This document shows, one piece after another, positions 25,401 through 36,714 of a stretch of 64,000 nt of DNA. The notes below the pieces were generated by a model. That model ran no database searches, was not told the origin of the DNA, and saw nothing but the letters and a program-made list of their open reading frames with translations. Position 1 is the stretch's first letter. Each line of letters begins with the position of its first letter. The position numbers and the translations under genes are program-made. The stretch covers positions 9,816,001-9,880,000 of the forward strand of contig OX345636.1 in the NCBI GenBank assembly GCA_947044365.1, in the 5' to 3' direction. The stretch is from Petrosia ficiformis (Eukaryota > Porifera > Demospongiae > Haplosclerida > Petrosiidae).

Positions 25401-28400
25401 GTCAGTCAGCAAGACTGCTTCACTCAAATTACATAATAGTTTAGTTATTATCATTTTGTTGTTCATGTAATATTTTGCTCTATTATTAAAAGAGGAAGGG
25501 TGCAACATTAGTTGTTAGTGAGCTAGGAATGGTGCTAATCTATATACGTTTATAATTGTCCTTATAACGTACATGTACATCATGATTCAAAGGTCACGCT
25601 ACACGGAAGAAACCATGGCGACAAAGTGAAATTGTGCCCACAATTTTGCAAATGGAGAAAAGATGATAAGAATGTACGCAAGCCTTCAATTTACGGATTA
25701 AGAATATGAGAAAAAAGTATGAGAAGAGTTAGAGAAAGAAGATAAGAATAAGAATGCCTTCGATTTTCAGTGATAAGATGAGAAAAAAGGAAGAGAAGAA
25801 GGATGATTATGTCATCATTATATTGTAAAATTATTCTAGGTGGTATCGATTATTTATTTATTGAAGCGATCATTTCTATTTATAGTAAGAAGTGGTTACA
25901 TCAGAGAACTTTGAATACATCACTAAAGGTCATTCATGTTTACCTTGTCCTCAGAAAAATGGTCATAACTTTAGTTTAGAATGACCAACAACATTTTTAC
26001 CTGTACCATTTTCATATAATTATAAGTGTATCCTTCCCATTCTTTTTTGTGTATGTCAAATTTCAATCCATTGCTTCATTATTGAGTTACAGTATTAACC
26101 TTATGACATTAAACTATACACTATATTACATATAAAGTCATCACACTTTAATTTTGAGGACATGGTGAATGTGAACAGACTTTACTATCATCAATGTTAG
26201 AAACAATGTATTCAGTCATACACCTGCAGAGATAAACAGTAAAGATGCTAGAACAATAACAAATACTATATTAGTCTGATGTAGATAGACCCTTGCAGAA
26301 TATCTGTTGGTGTTTGCTAGTAAGTAATAACATACATGTACAAGGTGCAGCACTCTTCCAGTGAGAACCCTTTGTTGTCCACTTTTACTCTTCGTACAAG
26401 GTGCAGCACTCTTCCAGTGAGAACCCTTTGTTGTCCACTTTTACTCTTCGTACAAGGGTGCAGCACCCTTCCAATGAGAACTCTTTGTTGTCCACTTTTA
26501 CTCTTCGTACAAGGCTGCAGCACTCTTCCAGTGAGAACTCTTTGTTGTCCACTTTTACTCTTCGTACAAGGGTGCAGCACTCTTCCAGTGAGAACCCTTT
26601 GTTGTCCACTTTTACTCTTCGTACAAGGGTGCAGCACTCTTCCAGTGAGAACCCTTTGTTATCCACTTTTACTCTTCGTACAAGGGTGCAGCACTCTTCC
26701 AGTGAGAACCCTTTGTTGTCCACTTTTACTCTTCGTACAAGGGTGCAGCACCCTTCCAGTGAGAACCCTTTGTTGTCCACTTTTACTCTTCGTACAAGGG
26801 TGCAGCACCCTTCCAATGAGAACCCTTTGTTGTTCACTTTTACTCTTCGTTCATATAATGTATATCCATTTAATTTCATAGGGAGCGGTGGTTTCTCCAA
26901 GTGATGAAGATTCACAATCATTTGCAGTACACGGTGCGAATAATGAAACATACAAATTGAGAGCATTTAATGCTAAAGACAGACAGTTCTGGGTATCAAG
27001 ACTGAGACAAGAGGTAGAACATGCTAACAGTTTAGCTGTAGGACCAACCGAATTATTACAGGTGAGAAAGATCTACAGTATATGTAAATAAATTGTCAGT
27101 AACAGTAACAGTAATTACCTTAGTTTTACTGTCAGTATAGTATAGTAATTACTGTCTCACTATATACTGTGGTGTTGAATTGACAAGTACACTAATTACT
27201 GTCAAAAACTACTGTAGTGTGGAAATGAAACTATACTGAGTAATTACTGTACTGTATGGTGACTTTTTATTGACTTATACTGTATAGTTAATGACTAGAT
27301 GACAGTAGTAAACAGTTTTAGTGTTTTGGTGGTATTTTAAACAACAGTAGTTGTCATTCGTAACCATAGTGATTGTATGAATATATTTATTATAATTTAC
27401 TGGACAACGATTCACCAAAGTTTATTATGATTTATGAAACACAATTTTTCATAGCATTGTGTTTTATAATAAACTTTTGCTGCTAAACAAACGAGCGCCG
27501 TCGGGACGGGACCCTCGCCTACGTGGCAGAATAATACAAACTATAATTTTTTTTTCTAAATATATTATGCCAAAAGATTATAATTATGTATCATTGCTCA
27601 TTTGTATGGTCATATAATAATGAAAACATTTACTTCAGATGGTTTAGTTTATGTGTTTAAAACATAATATTATAAAGTAATAAAATTGTACTGGCCTGTT
27701 AAGTTTGTATAATAATATTATAATAGTTACATAATTATATAAACTAACATGTCAGTACTTATTACATTATAACTGAAAGATTATACTAGTCTCTTCCTTG
27801 TCTATACTATAAGTCTTACATTTTACATGTAGTCTTTGTTTTATCTCAAAGAAGAAAGAAAGATCCTCAATGAGTCTTGTGAAATATTCTGCAAAGAAAG
27901 CCTAGACAGTAGACAGTTTGCTGTTATGTAGTGCTTTACTAGCGATAGTCATGATACAGGAGTAGTTATGTTTTGATGTGTCCAGATGCCCCCAAGACTC
28001 TTCTCAAGTCTGGAAACAGTAACCGTGAATTATAAAAATTGTGATAACTTTATAACTGAAAGGTTTTAGCAAAAGCCTCTTGTTATTTTGGATCCTTGTA
28101 TAAATTGAAGTCTGCCAGTAGCTCGTTGGAGCCACCAATGTTCGTAGTTTTCCCAAAAGTTTGCTAACACACACACACACACACACACAGACACACAATA
28201 TGATTATCGTACCCTTCCGCCTACGCTTCGCGGCGAGGGTAATAAGTGAATTGTTGTCCAGTAACTTATAACAAACAGTTTTGTATAATTAATTAACTAT
28301 CACTAGTAATTTACTAAATGAAAGGGTTTGGGCCCATCCCTATGACGCTTTCAACAGGGTGAGGTTAATATATATATTTATATTATTGTGTTGCACATTG

Positions 28401-31400
28401 TACACATCGATGAGGAGGTAATATCATTCTGGGGACTTGAGTATATGCTTGATCAGTTAAATCACATAAAAAGCTCTCACTGTAGCTATAGATCAACAGG
28501 AAGGAAGCAGAAAACACGTTTTGTGGGCTTCATAACTTTAATTTTAGATATTCAACTTGTTAAGTGTTTTATGCTGTTTTGTTATTATTTATACAATTAA
28601 TGTACACATGTACATATACATGTAGATGTACGTAGTAAGGAAAGTTACATGTACATGAGTACATGTACATGTACTTATCATTTTGCATGTGAAGTTCATA
28701 TACATGTACACGATGATTGGTGCATGTAACTTTCACTAGTATAAACAGTAACAAAACAGCATACAGCCCTCAACAAGTTGAATATCTAAAATACATGTAC
28801 ATGTACATTGTGTACATGTACATGTGTACATAATATAATCTAACGACTAGGGCTTGGACCTCAATTATGCTAATTATTCCAGAAGACATACTTTTCAAGC
28901 ATGTGACAGCAAACAATGTAAGTGACAGGAAGCCTTTTTGATGATCAAATGGGACGGGAGTTTTCTGACTTATTTGACCTAATTACTTCTGCTGATTTTA
29001 ATCGCTTGTCAATTGATTGAAGTTAGTGATAATTTATTAAGGAATCTCAGTCGATTCCCAGCCCTAGTAATGACTGTTAGATGAAGAAGCATCCACAATG
29101 ACAGAATAGGGCACATTTCAGTAGAAGACATAGACTACAAAATATATTTCTCCTTACACATTCTTCCCAGAGTTGTTCACATGTATTTTATTTGTATTTT
29201 TTGTAGTCATCGAGTCTCACCGTTCCTACTGGTATCTCTCCATCTAAAAATGAATCCATTTCTCTGCCATTATCATCTATTGATAGTCCTCATCGCTCTA
29301 ATAACATAACCACACCCACAAAGAAACATGGAAGACGGTAATATAATATATTACATGTAATCATGTACGTGTATGTGTATAATTTGAATATATTATGCGA
29401 ATAAGTTTGTAAAGTTCCACTGTTTGGAGGAAACATTTCCAGTTGCTCATTCATTATATGGCTGTTTTCTGTAGGCTAATGAAATGTTATGCCCATGAAT
29501 ACTGAATTGGGTTTCATTTAGGGGGGTTATTTGACCACCCCCCACCCCTTAGAATTTGCTTGCCCATATGCACACTATGATAACCTTGGATGTCGACCCC
29601 CCACCCCCCAAAGTTGATCAAATTTACGTTTCAACCTAAAAAATTTTTTTTTCTAACTGAAAGCCTGCCTGAGACATTATTTACATGTACATATGTACAT
29701 GTTCATGTAGCAAATGTTTGATATGATTATAGCAAATCTACATGTATGAAGTGGGAAAACTACTTACATGTACTTTGGTTATGTCCTGCTTATGTGTGAC
29801 TATTACTCAATATAATATTCTTCAGATCACAGCTTTCAGCTCCCATCACACTGAGCATTGCTAAACACAAACGTAACAAGAGTAGACGATTACCAGATAA
29901 TGGAATAATGGGATCTTCATTTCATGATGATGTCACCGTGTTCCCTGGAGGAGATTCTATGTTAGATGCTTTGACAAGATTGCAAAGTTTACAAGAAAAC
30001 CTTCAACAACAACTTGAGGTATAATACTATACTATGTACAATGTACATGTAGTCGATAGATGGATGGATAGATGGATGAATGGATGGATGGATGGATGGA
30101 TGGATGGATGGATGGATGGATGGATGGATGAATAGATACATGTAGATGGATGGAATAGATAGATGGATGGATGGATAGATAGATGGATGGATGGATGGAT
30201 GGATAGATAGATGGATGGATGGATGGATGGACATTTACATGTCATCTGTACATGTACATGTACTATTGGAAGCCTATATTTGACAAACCCTTGCTACATG
30301 GTAGAGGATTACAGTATTCCACTTTATATACCGTATATCGGGAAATTTACGCGTTGCTTAATTTTTGCGAATTTCGCGATTTATGTCAATACGCGAAAAT
30401 TTCTTTCGCTGAATTAAATTCATAAAGCTTAAAGCTGGTTAGTGTGGGTGTGGCTTCTGTCTCACAACAACGTGTTTACGTCTGTCATGTCACAACTTCA
30501 ATCTCCAGTTATTTGACAAGTAATTCTACTTCCTCTCAAAATGAAAATACTGCAAAGAGCGGATATAGTTCGTGGCACATGGCCAACGACAATCGATCCA
30601 GTATTTGTGACCGCCACAGCATATGGATCGTGTATGTTTCCTTCTTCTCTGGAGCACTCTAGTGTTTCTTGCCGATTGGGAGTCCAAACTTCCTTGTACA
30701 CATCGTAACCACGAAGACAAGACTCTACAGAGTAATCCAGCTCTTCTTCCATACTGTTTCACAGTTTCACTCTTCTCACGTGCAATAACGCCAAATCGCA
30801 AAAAAAATTTTCGTGAAATCTTTGTAATCATCCGTTTCGCGAATATTCAGCAACGCGTAAATTTCTCGATATACGGTACATGGTGTGTATGTGCATGTAC
30901 ATGTACAGTATATGTCAATACCATACAGTAACAGTAATTATCTTAGTTCTACTGTTAAATGTTAATATGGTACATGTATACAGTCTCACTACTGTGGTGT
31001 TGAATTGACAAGTACATCAATTACTGTCAAAACTACATGTACTGTTGAACTACTGTAGTGTGGTAATGAAACTACTGAGTAATTACTGTACTATATGATG
31101 ACCTTTTATTGACTTATACTGTATAGTAAATGCTCAAGAGCTTTGTATTGGTGCATTTACATGTATTTATAAACATGGGACGATGTACTTAATCTCCATG
31201 ATTACTGGATTATACATGTACATGTACATGTGTCTAAAATGTAGTTGTACATATTATATACATGTACATGTACATACATGTATACATACATGTACATACA
31301 TGTACATGTACACACATGCACATACTACATGTACTTGCACACACACATACACACACACACACTTACACACATGACGCACGCATGCATGCACATGCACACA

Positions 31401-31987
31401 GACACACACAGACACACACAGTCACACACACACACAAACATCATTCTCTTTGTTCCTATAGACACATTATTTTGAAGCAGGTGTTACTCCACATGATAAG
31501 GTAATTACAATGCATTTACAATGTATAATATTTTTGTGTAATTATGGATGTACATGTACAAGTAGCGTTCTCCATAATGTTGTTTTAGAAGGGTACAGTA
31601 CCTCATTATAGGGCCTACTTGTTGTAACAAATATCCAGTGTATCTAATTTAAAATTGTATTTTGTCACTTTATTATTCTAGAATATTCTCTTGTTAAAAG
31701 CCACTTCTCAAGCTGCAGTGTATAGCATTCATGACTCTCTAGCTATGATGAACTTACAAATGGGTAGAGGGCAATCCCCTACTCCTGCCCATTCCCTTTC
31801 ACCTCCCATCGTAACTCCAACTCAAGATAAGAAACGACCGATGAGTTTAATTGTAACCTCTGATAATACATATTATGATGATCTACAGCTGAGCTTAGAG
31901 GACAGTTTATCAAGATCTATATCAGTATCTGAGGTTCAAGGAAGACCTAAAATCATACAGAATACAAGATCAAAGGAAGCACCTTAA
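19324..31987 (+). CDS. ORP10/11-like PH-domain protein lacking the ORD domain
   Basis: Nine exons join in phase: 19324-19428, 19773-19813, 20873-20975, 24553-24600, 26882-27061, 29207-29337, 29826-30018, 31462-31500 and 31682-31987 (TAA). The product is 381 residues. Residues 1-48 are a short acidic/basic helical segment ([17 protein letters not shown]) of unknown role, faintly like Rab-binding helices. A PH domain fills about 50-150: [34 protein letters not shown] and [19 protein letters not shown]. These match the phosphoinositide-binding PH of oxysterol-binding-protein relatives 10 and 11. A Ser/Thr-rich basic linker and a predicted coiled coil ([16 protein letters not shown]) follow, then [10 protein letters not shown], which resembles the linker of ORP11. 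Family members continue into a sterol/lipid-transfer ORD with EQVSHHPP; here translation stops first and I see no ORD exon before the next gene. A poly(A) signal AATAAA lies at 32165-32170. Likely role: membrane or PI4P binding without lipid transfer (inference). Confidence 0.85.
19461..19552. repeat. TG/TCTG microsatellite
   Basis: (TG)n and (TCTG)n just after the exon 1 donor of the ORP-like gene. Confidence 0.9.
20045..20285. repeat. Dispersed repeat MITE-J, forward copy
   Basis: GCAGAGCGGAGGGTTACTG, GTTGGCAAACTTCCAGCG and CAACAGGCTTTTGCTAAAAC recur in reverse at 28010-28240. Confidence 0.6.
20661..20870. repeat. CATT/CATC microsatellite next to exon 3 acceptor
   Basis: It extends up to the acceptor AG at 20871-20872. 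Translated, it gives IHPS/SIHP repeats that are not protein. Confidence 0.9.
21235..21410. repeat. 48-bp tandem repeat, 3-4 copies
   Basis: The unit has ATACATGTATAGCAATATAC and TGATATTTAAGGTGATAG. Confidence 0.8.
21600..21990 (-). mobile_element. MITE-A variant, reversed
   Basis: In reverse this matches the variant element at 7512-8020 (GATGACTTCCTCATGTCTGA, GAGCCCCCTAGAATAATG). It lies in intron 3 of the ORP-like gene. Confidence 0.6.
22375..22490 (+). repeat. tRNA-derived SINE fragment
   Basis: GTGGG-TCCGAAT-CCCAC (22390-22406) is a perfect tRNA T-arm with a B-box-like loop. CACCTGAGGC, a T-rich stretch, GCCTCAGGTG and a (TCTG/TTTC) tail follow. A related tail lies in reverse at 44290-44370. 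Confidence 0.45.
24664..25035. mobile_element. MITE-A copy
   Basis: ATGGCCTGTAGGGCCATTTC at the left and AAAGCAATCATAGGGA at the right, with a diverged core. Intron 4 of the ORP-like gene. Confidence 0.7.
25924..26186. mobile_element. MITE-C copy
   Basis: Ends AAAGGTCATTCATGTTTACC and, inverted, ACATGGTGAATGTGAACAG; the core has TTCTTTTTTGTGTATGTCAA. Other copies are at 50306, 59417 and 60170. Confidence 0.7.
26336..26866. repeat. 57-bp minisatellite in intron 4 of the ORP-like gene, 9 copies
   Basis: The unit begins GGTGCAGCACTCTTCCAGTG and ends CACTTTTACTCTTCGT. The 19-codon period without stops makes long repetitive frames on both strands. It ends about 35 bp before the exon 5 acceptor at 26881. 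Confidence 0.9.
27092..27300. mobile_element. MITE-K copy
   Basis: CAGTAACAGTAATTACC at the left is inverted as AGTAATTACTGTACTGT at the right. Core TGTGGTGTTGAATTGACAAG. It lies in intron 5 of the ORP-like gene; other copies are at 30920, 40835 and 41345. Confidence 0.7.
28005..28245 (-). repeat. Dispersed repeat MITE-J, reverse copy
   Basis: Reverse match of 20045-20285, with an AC run (28167-28196) inside. Confidence 0.6.
28848..29072. mobile_element. MITE-E copy
   Basis: CTAGGGCTTGGACC at the left and GATTCCCAGCCCTAG at the right form short inverted ends. Core TTATTCCAGAAGACATACTT. Confidence 0.7.
30057..30233. repeat. GATG/GATA microsatellite after exon 7 donor of the ORP-like gene
   Basis: (GGAT)n and (GATA)n runs begin about 40 bp after the donor at 30019. 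Confidence 0.9.
30329..30878. mobile_element. TIR DNA element carrying the HIRAN fragment
   Basis: The left end TACCGTATATCGGGAAATTT (30329 on) and the right end, read in reverse, match over about 45 bp: both contain ACGCGT and CGCGAA segments and finish in TACCGTATATCG. The element is about 550 bp and CpG-richer than its surroundings. It sits in intron 7 of the ORP-like gene. Confidence 0.65.
30498..30752 (-). pseudogene. HIRAN-domain ORF fragment inside a transposon
   Basis: An 84-residue reading frame from ATG 30752 contains [29 protein letters not shown] and [16 protein letters not shown]. This is the core of a HIRAN domain, a DNA-end-binding fold of HLTF-type helicases that also turns up in transposon-linked proteins. 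It stops early (ITCQITGD), about 25 residues short of the usual end. It lies between 45-bp inverted repeats (30329-30878) within intron 7 of the ORP-like gene, on the opposite strand. A transposon passenger or remnant is most likely; expression is unknown. Confidence 0.6.
30920..31130. mobile_element. MITE-K copy
   Basis: The same inverted CAGTAATTA ends and GTGGTGTTGAATTGACAAG core as 27092-27300. Intron 7 of the ORP-like gene. Confidence 0.7.
31323..31435. repeat. AC-rich microsatellite
   Basis: (AC)n with CATG interruptions, ending about 26 bp before the exon 8 acceptor of the ORP-like gene. Confidence 0.9.
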
Positions 31988-33967
31988 TATGGATTATTAT
32001 TACGTAATTATTAGTATTTTGTTATATATTATTATATTTGACTTTTGTAGGTTTATGCACTCTATTATGTACTTGATTTTAATTTAAAAGTTTAGTTTTG
32101 TTTCATTTGTGCATAATAATTATTAATTAAGTATACAGGTGTTTATCTTTGATGGAAGTCTAATAATAAATATTTGTATCATACATCAGAGGGTCGAACA
32201 ATATATGGAATTGCAGTTTAGGCATACATTGTATAGCTTATAGAAAGATGTCTATAATTATATATATTCCCATGCACGATGAACTTACAAGTGAATGATA
32301 TATGGCCAACTAAACCACAAAACTAATATATATCCATGTAAATGTAATATGAAAACACTCACAAATATTATTACATGTGTTAATCTAGATATGTAGAATT
32401 AATAATGAAATCCACATCATTCCGTATCTGCATTTTTGTGTAATAATTACCTATTAATTGTAATGAAAATTTGCAATTGATTGAGAACATGACAGTTCAC
32501 GATTGTCATTATTCTCCAAGACATTCATTTAAGCACTGTGCTTCCTATATTAGGAATTATGTACTCTTGCTAGGACAGGAGTGTATGTTGTCACATACAC
32601 ATAATATATATATATATAAGTATATCATTATTTCAGTCAAGTATATTCTGCAATTATTTTCTTCTCAGTAGTCATTCTTGTTTCCCAATCACACTTGTGG
32701 CGATGGTTCTGCACTGTGAGTGCATTCATTAATACTTATAGAAAATTGAAATAATTATAAATGTAACTATAATTATGAGAGATTACTGTATTCATATCTA
32801 CAGTGTTAACAATCAAAGTCTTAAGCTTAAAAGCTTAAAAGTACACACTAAAAGTATTATTATTACGAAATTGCAATTGCACAGTTAACTAAACTAGAAA
32901 GCACATACAGTAAATGTGCTTACCATTTTTGAAAGCTGAGGCATTGCATAATGTTTAATATTCAAAGTCTGGTTATTTGCTAAGGTAGTTTTGTATAATC
33001 GATATTGTGGTTTCAGAGATGCTGATTCATGCATGTACTGTCGTTTCCAGTAATCTTGCAACGGCGCTCTCAAACCGGAGATGACGTAATTATACTTACA
33101 ATAGTAAACATTACAGCAAACACCACATGATCAGAGTAAATTGATTGGCTAAATGTTATACCACACCCATTCCCGCTTTGACATTTTTTGTTGCAAGATT
33201 GATGCAAATGACAGTATTCATAAGCTGTCGTCCCTAGACCGCCACGCCCTACGGGTGAAATCGTCCAAGCGTCAAACATCTTTTCCACTATAAAATAAAT
33301 AAAACAACACGTTTGACGCTTGTACTAAGGACCGTTTTGGGGGTTGAAGCAAATTAATTAACGAAGATTTTCACCCGTAGTCCTAGATACTCATTTATAC
33401 CATGCTACATGTGCAGTGTGCTAATGATTCCCTTACACCCCTCCACCTCCCTTGCTTGCACTGTGCTAAAAATCCTGTTGACCCCTCCACCTTTCTTGCT
33501 TACATTGTGCCTATAGTTATAAAAAATCCTGTTGACACACGATCACACCTAATAACAATATTCACCATTTCTAATCCTACATGTGCTTGGCATACTGTTG
33601 TAATTGTAATTTAATCATAATACATTTCATGATTCATAGTTTGTTTACCCCAAGCAATAAAATCAAGGCAATAAATATATTTAATGTGAGCTGAGTGGTG
33701 AAGAGCACTTCGCCTCATATACACCAACTCAAAGAAAACTTCAAAAATATTGAACAATTTTCTAAAAGAATGCATGTGCATAATTATAAAAAAAGGTAAT
33801 ATGTAGTGGCTATAGATAACTTAACGAAATTAAAATATAATTATATATTCTTACCAGATTATAATGTAATTAGTAAAACTACTGTATATGCATACAAACA
33901 TTATAGAAGTAAAATTCATTATAGCTGTAGAAATACGTATTAGTGACAATTATCACAAAACATGTCT
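31988..33967. other. Intergenic spacer between ORP-like and fibrinogen-like genes
   Basis: The two genes converge here. The stretch contains a repeat shared with 20625-20660 (CACTTGTGGCGATGGTTCTG at about 32693), a hairpin element at 33248-33383 and AT-rich sequence. I looked for ORD-type coding sequence (EQVSHHPP region) and saw none. Confidence 0.6.
33248..33383. mobile_element. Small palindromic element
   Basis: CTACGGGTGAAATC and GATTTTCACCCGTAG are inverted ends; inside, GCGTCAAAC and GTTTGACGC form a second inverted pair. About 135 bp. Confidence 0.55.
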
Positions 33968-35134
33968 TTAACGAATGTATAGTTCCAGGACTTCAACAGG
34001 TACCCTTTCATTAGAACTAATCTCGGTGTCGCAAGCTCTAACCTCAATAGACACTTGTTGGGTACTACCAAGATCTTTAGTAAACCATGGCTGTTTGCTA
34101 TTGGTACAACACCCAGCTTCATTGTTAGGACAATCTAAACCATCCCAAACCGGATCATCAGCCCAAATCCTTGAAGGGTTCCAGCCTAATCCAACATCTA
34201 TTCCAGATTCGCAGTAATAGTCTGACCCCACAAAAGAAGGAGTAGTAATTGAATTACCATTATTACAAGGACAGTTGTACTGATCTGTACCTGTTGGGTA
34301 AACTCCAGATGCAAATGTCCAAACATGTTGTCTGGGACTACCTCGTGTTATAGAAAGACCATCTACATACGTTTTATCAATAGTAGGATTTGTCCAAGGT
34401 GGCTCAAAAGCATCAGGTGATCCATATGTGTAACCTAATGCCCGTCCACACACACGACTATAACTAATATCATAATTGGAGAAGTATACAGAGTCACAAC
34501 CTGCTGTAGATTCTTGTCTCTGACAAACTGGATTGTCAAGAGCATCATATTGATATGCATGAAGTGGATATGGACAGATATCTGCGTCTGGATTTTTCAT
34601 GTCAAAGAATGCAATTCTGGTCCATCCTCCTGTTCCATCACATTTTTCACCCTCCATGTCACAATATACCTGTACCACAGTACCATTTGCTATACGAATA
34701 GGATACCATCCTGTTTCTGATGATCCATCATTTGATAGGATGTCAGAACATGACGTGTACAAGTTGTTTGTAAATTGTATGTACTTGTAAACATTCTGGA
34801 ACTGTTTAGAAAGATCATCTTGAAGATCATCAAATGTAAAGTTTGCTTCACATGATTGCAGGTCATCAAGGGACGTAAGAATATTGGCAGCTGTCACTTC
34901 TCCTAGAGAATTGAAAGTAAAATCCCTTCTTATTTGATCAAGATGAACAGTAGCTGGTACAGTTTTACTGTAGCCTTCCAAATCAGGTTTTGCATCACAA
35001 CTGGAAGATTGGCATACCTTTAGTGGCTTTGTGGAGACAATGATGGAATTACCTCCTTGAAATAGTATAGCCAAAAGAAGAATTGCAAGGAACATTTTAC
35101 AGGGCGAAAGCAGTTTGCTAGACCGGAGCAACAT
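33968..35134 (-). CDS. Secreted fibrinogen-like protein, intron-less
   Basis: This is a single open reading frame of 388 residues from ATG 35134; an in-frame ATG at 35095 gives 375. Both starts lead into a strong signal peptide (MFLAILLLAILFQGG), so the protein is probably secreted. The frame is open for 18 more codons upstream but without an ATG. After a presumed coil/linker (GEVTAANILTSLDDLQ, two DDL segments), the segment CSDIL...GWYPIRIANGTVVQVYCDM (about residue 127 on) and GGWTRIAFFDM (about 172) match the start of fibrinogen C-terminal-like domains. The rest is Cys-rich (CGRALGYTYG, CPCNNGN, CCTNSKQPW) and ends in LELYIR. I associate this arrangement with large sponge and cnidarian families of extracellular recognition or adhesion proteins. 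The ligand is unknown. It has no introns although its neighbours do, so a retrocopy or an ancient single-exon family are both possible. Confidence 0.85.
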   Translation of the reverse strand: MLLRSSKLLSPCKMFLAILLLAILFQGGNSIIVSTKPLKVCQSSSCDAKPDLEGYSKTVPATVHLDQIRRDFTFNSLGEVTAANILTSLDDLQSCEANFTFDDLQDDLSKQFQNVYKYIQFTNNLYTSCSDILSNDGSSETGWYPIRIANGTVVQVYCDMEGEKCDGTGGWTRIAFFDMKNPDADICPYPLHAYQYDALDNPVCQRQESTAGCDSVYFSNYDISYSRVCGRALGYTYGSPDAFEPPWTNPTIDKTYVDGLSITRGSPRQHVWTFASGVYPTGTDQYNCPCNNGNSITTPSFVGSDYYCESGIDVGLGWNPSRIWADDPVWDGLDCPNNEAGCCTNSKQPWFTKDLGSTQQVSIEVRACDTEISSNERVPVEVLELYIR

Positions 35135-35299
35135 TCGCTGCGGAGCCTGCAACCCCACCTTTTCGCGATTGCAGGTGTTGGTATGCAATTATCGCGCGTG
35201 TGAAAGCATGAATGCAACAGAATAGCATTAATTGATTAATTCGTGAGTCTTCATGACATGTTCTGGAGATCACTCTAGGGGCTCTTGCAATGTATGACC

Positions 35300-35535
35300 T
35301 AGGCCGCCCTCGCCATTAGGTAAACAATCATATCAGATTTCATAACGGGATCATGTCATGAGAGGTATGTCATGTGACATTTCATGCCTTGTAACCACAC
35401 ATTTTTAGATCACATTGTGGAATAATATACCTTAACCATAATAATTTTAAATATGATGACAATAATTCATAATTATAATTAACACCTTCAGAATTCAATT
35501 TTCACCTTTTAATTAGTATATGTACCCCAATAATT
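35300..35535. repeat. 235-bp direct repeat, left copy
   Basis: TAGGTAAACAATCATATCAG, ATAACGGGATCATGTCATGA and CACCTTCAGAATTCAATTTT recur at 36445-36682. Confidence 0.85.
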
Positions 35536-35577
35536 ATAATTTGTAATTTTCGTGTATAACATTTTCATATTTATTAG

Positions 35578-35738
35578 ATCAGAATGTGTGTCTGCGACAA
35601 GATATATCAGATAAAATCGCTGGTGACAGCTTTATTGTGTATACAACCAGGAACCTTGAAAAGAAAGATATCAAGATTGTGGTCACAACAATTATGGAAA
35701 AGCTGTTTGCAAAAGTAAAAGAAGGAGAGGTTACTTAA
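35578..35738 (+). other. Possible orphan exon, 53 codons
   Basis: After an acceptor-like TTATTAG, a frame runs to TAA 35736-35738 with a non-repetitive, protein-like composition (DISDKIAGDSFIVYTTRNLE and a Lys-rich end). No partner exon or family was recognised. It lies between two 235-bp direct repeats, so it may be transposon cargo. Confidence 0.2.
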
Positions 35739-36444
35739 TAATGGGTCCATATCGTACTGGAAAAAACTACAACGATCTGCTGGTTATATCACATTTTAAA
35801 GGATAATGGTGAGTATGAAGTTTATTCCGTCCCATTAAAATTTGAAAGTATCACAAACATTTGACTAGTAGTGAATCTTATAACAAAGAAAATATTATTA
35901 TTTGCAGATTTAAATGAATTACAATCTTGTACTCAATGATATTGACAGTTTCACAAGCCTGTAATTACTCATACGCAACGAATTAAATAGATTTGTTATT
36001 ATGGCTGCATCATCATTGTTTTTGGCAACACTATATTCTAGTCGAAAACAAATCAGGAGCAAGGTTCATACGATATTTGACTTTCTGTCAAAAATAGAAG
36101 CTATTCCATGTTCTGATGTCGCAAAATCATTGACTCAGGAATTCTTTCCCGGCCCGGGGATACTGTAAATTGGCTAGCTTAACACCACAGTAAATAATTT
36201 GCTATTGATAACACATTACAAAACCAATTTTTCCAACCAAAAATATGAGTTAATAATACATCAAAATTTACATTCATAGTGGTGTGAAACAAATGAGTTG
36301 TTAATATGAGGTGATTCAAATCTTAGTGATACAAGATTGCTATTTTTAGTACTTTATTTCCAATGACCAATTGCAGAGTTTGATCTGAGTGAATTAGGGT
36401 AATCCCCCTGTTGCTAATCATATGCAAGCTATTATATCCTAGGC

Positions 36445-36682
36445 TAGGCCACCCTTGCTATTAGGTAAACAATCATATCAGATTTCATAACGGGATCATG
36501 TCATGAGAGGTATGTCATGTAACATTTCGTGACTTGTAGCCACAATTTTTACATCACACATTGCGGAACAATATACCTTACCCATAATAATTTTAAATAT
36601 GACAATATTATGATAATAAATCTATCATTAATGATTCTTATAATTATAATTAACACCTTCAGAATTCAATTTTTACCTTTTA
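36445..36682. repeat. 235-bp direct repeat, right copy
   Basis: Same order and orientation as 35300-35535, about 90% similar by eye. Together they flank 0.9 kb. Confidence 0.85.
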
Positions 36683-36714
36683 ACAGTGTTGTATTGTTTA
36701 TATTAAGTTAACGA

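Noticed and set aside
26336..26966. Long repetitive open frames on both strands (up to 193 codons)
   Set aside because: They are the product of a 57-bp stop-free minisatellite, are open on both strands and overlap the genuine exon at 26882.
33070..33288. 72-codon minus-strand frame starting MEKMFDAWTISPVGRGG
   Set aside because: It overlaps a palindromic element and has no family resemblance or splice partner.
33690..33735. tRNA-like stretch GAGCTGAGTGGTGAAGAGC
   Set aside because: It has an A-box-like segment but no matching T-arm or acceptor stem; at most a SINE remnant.
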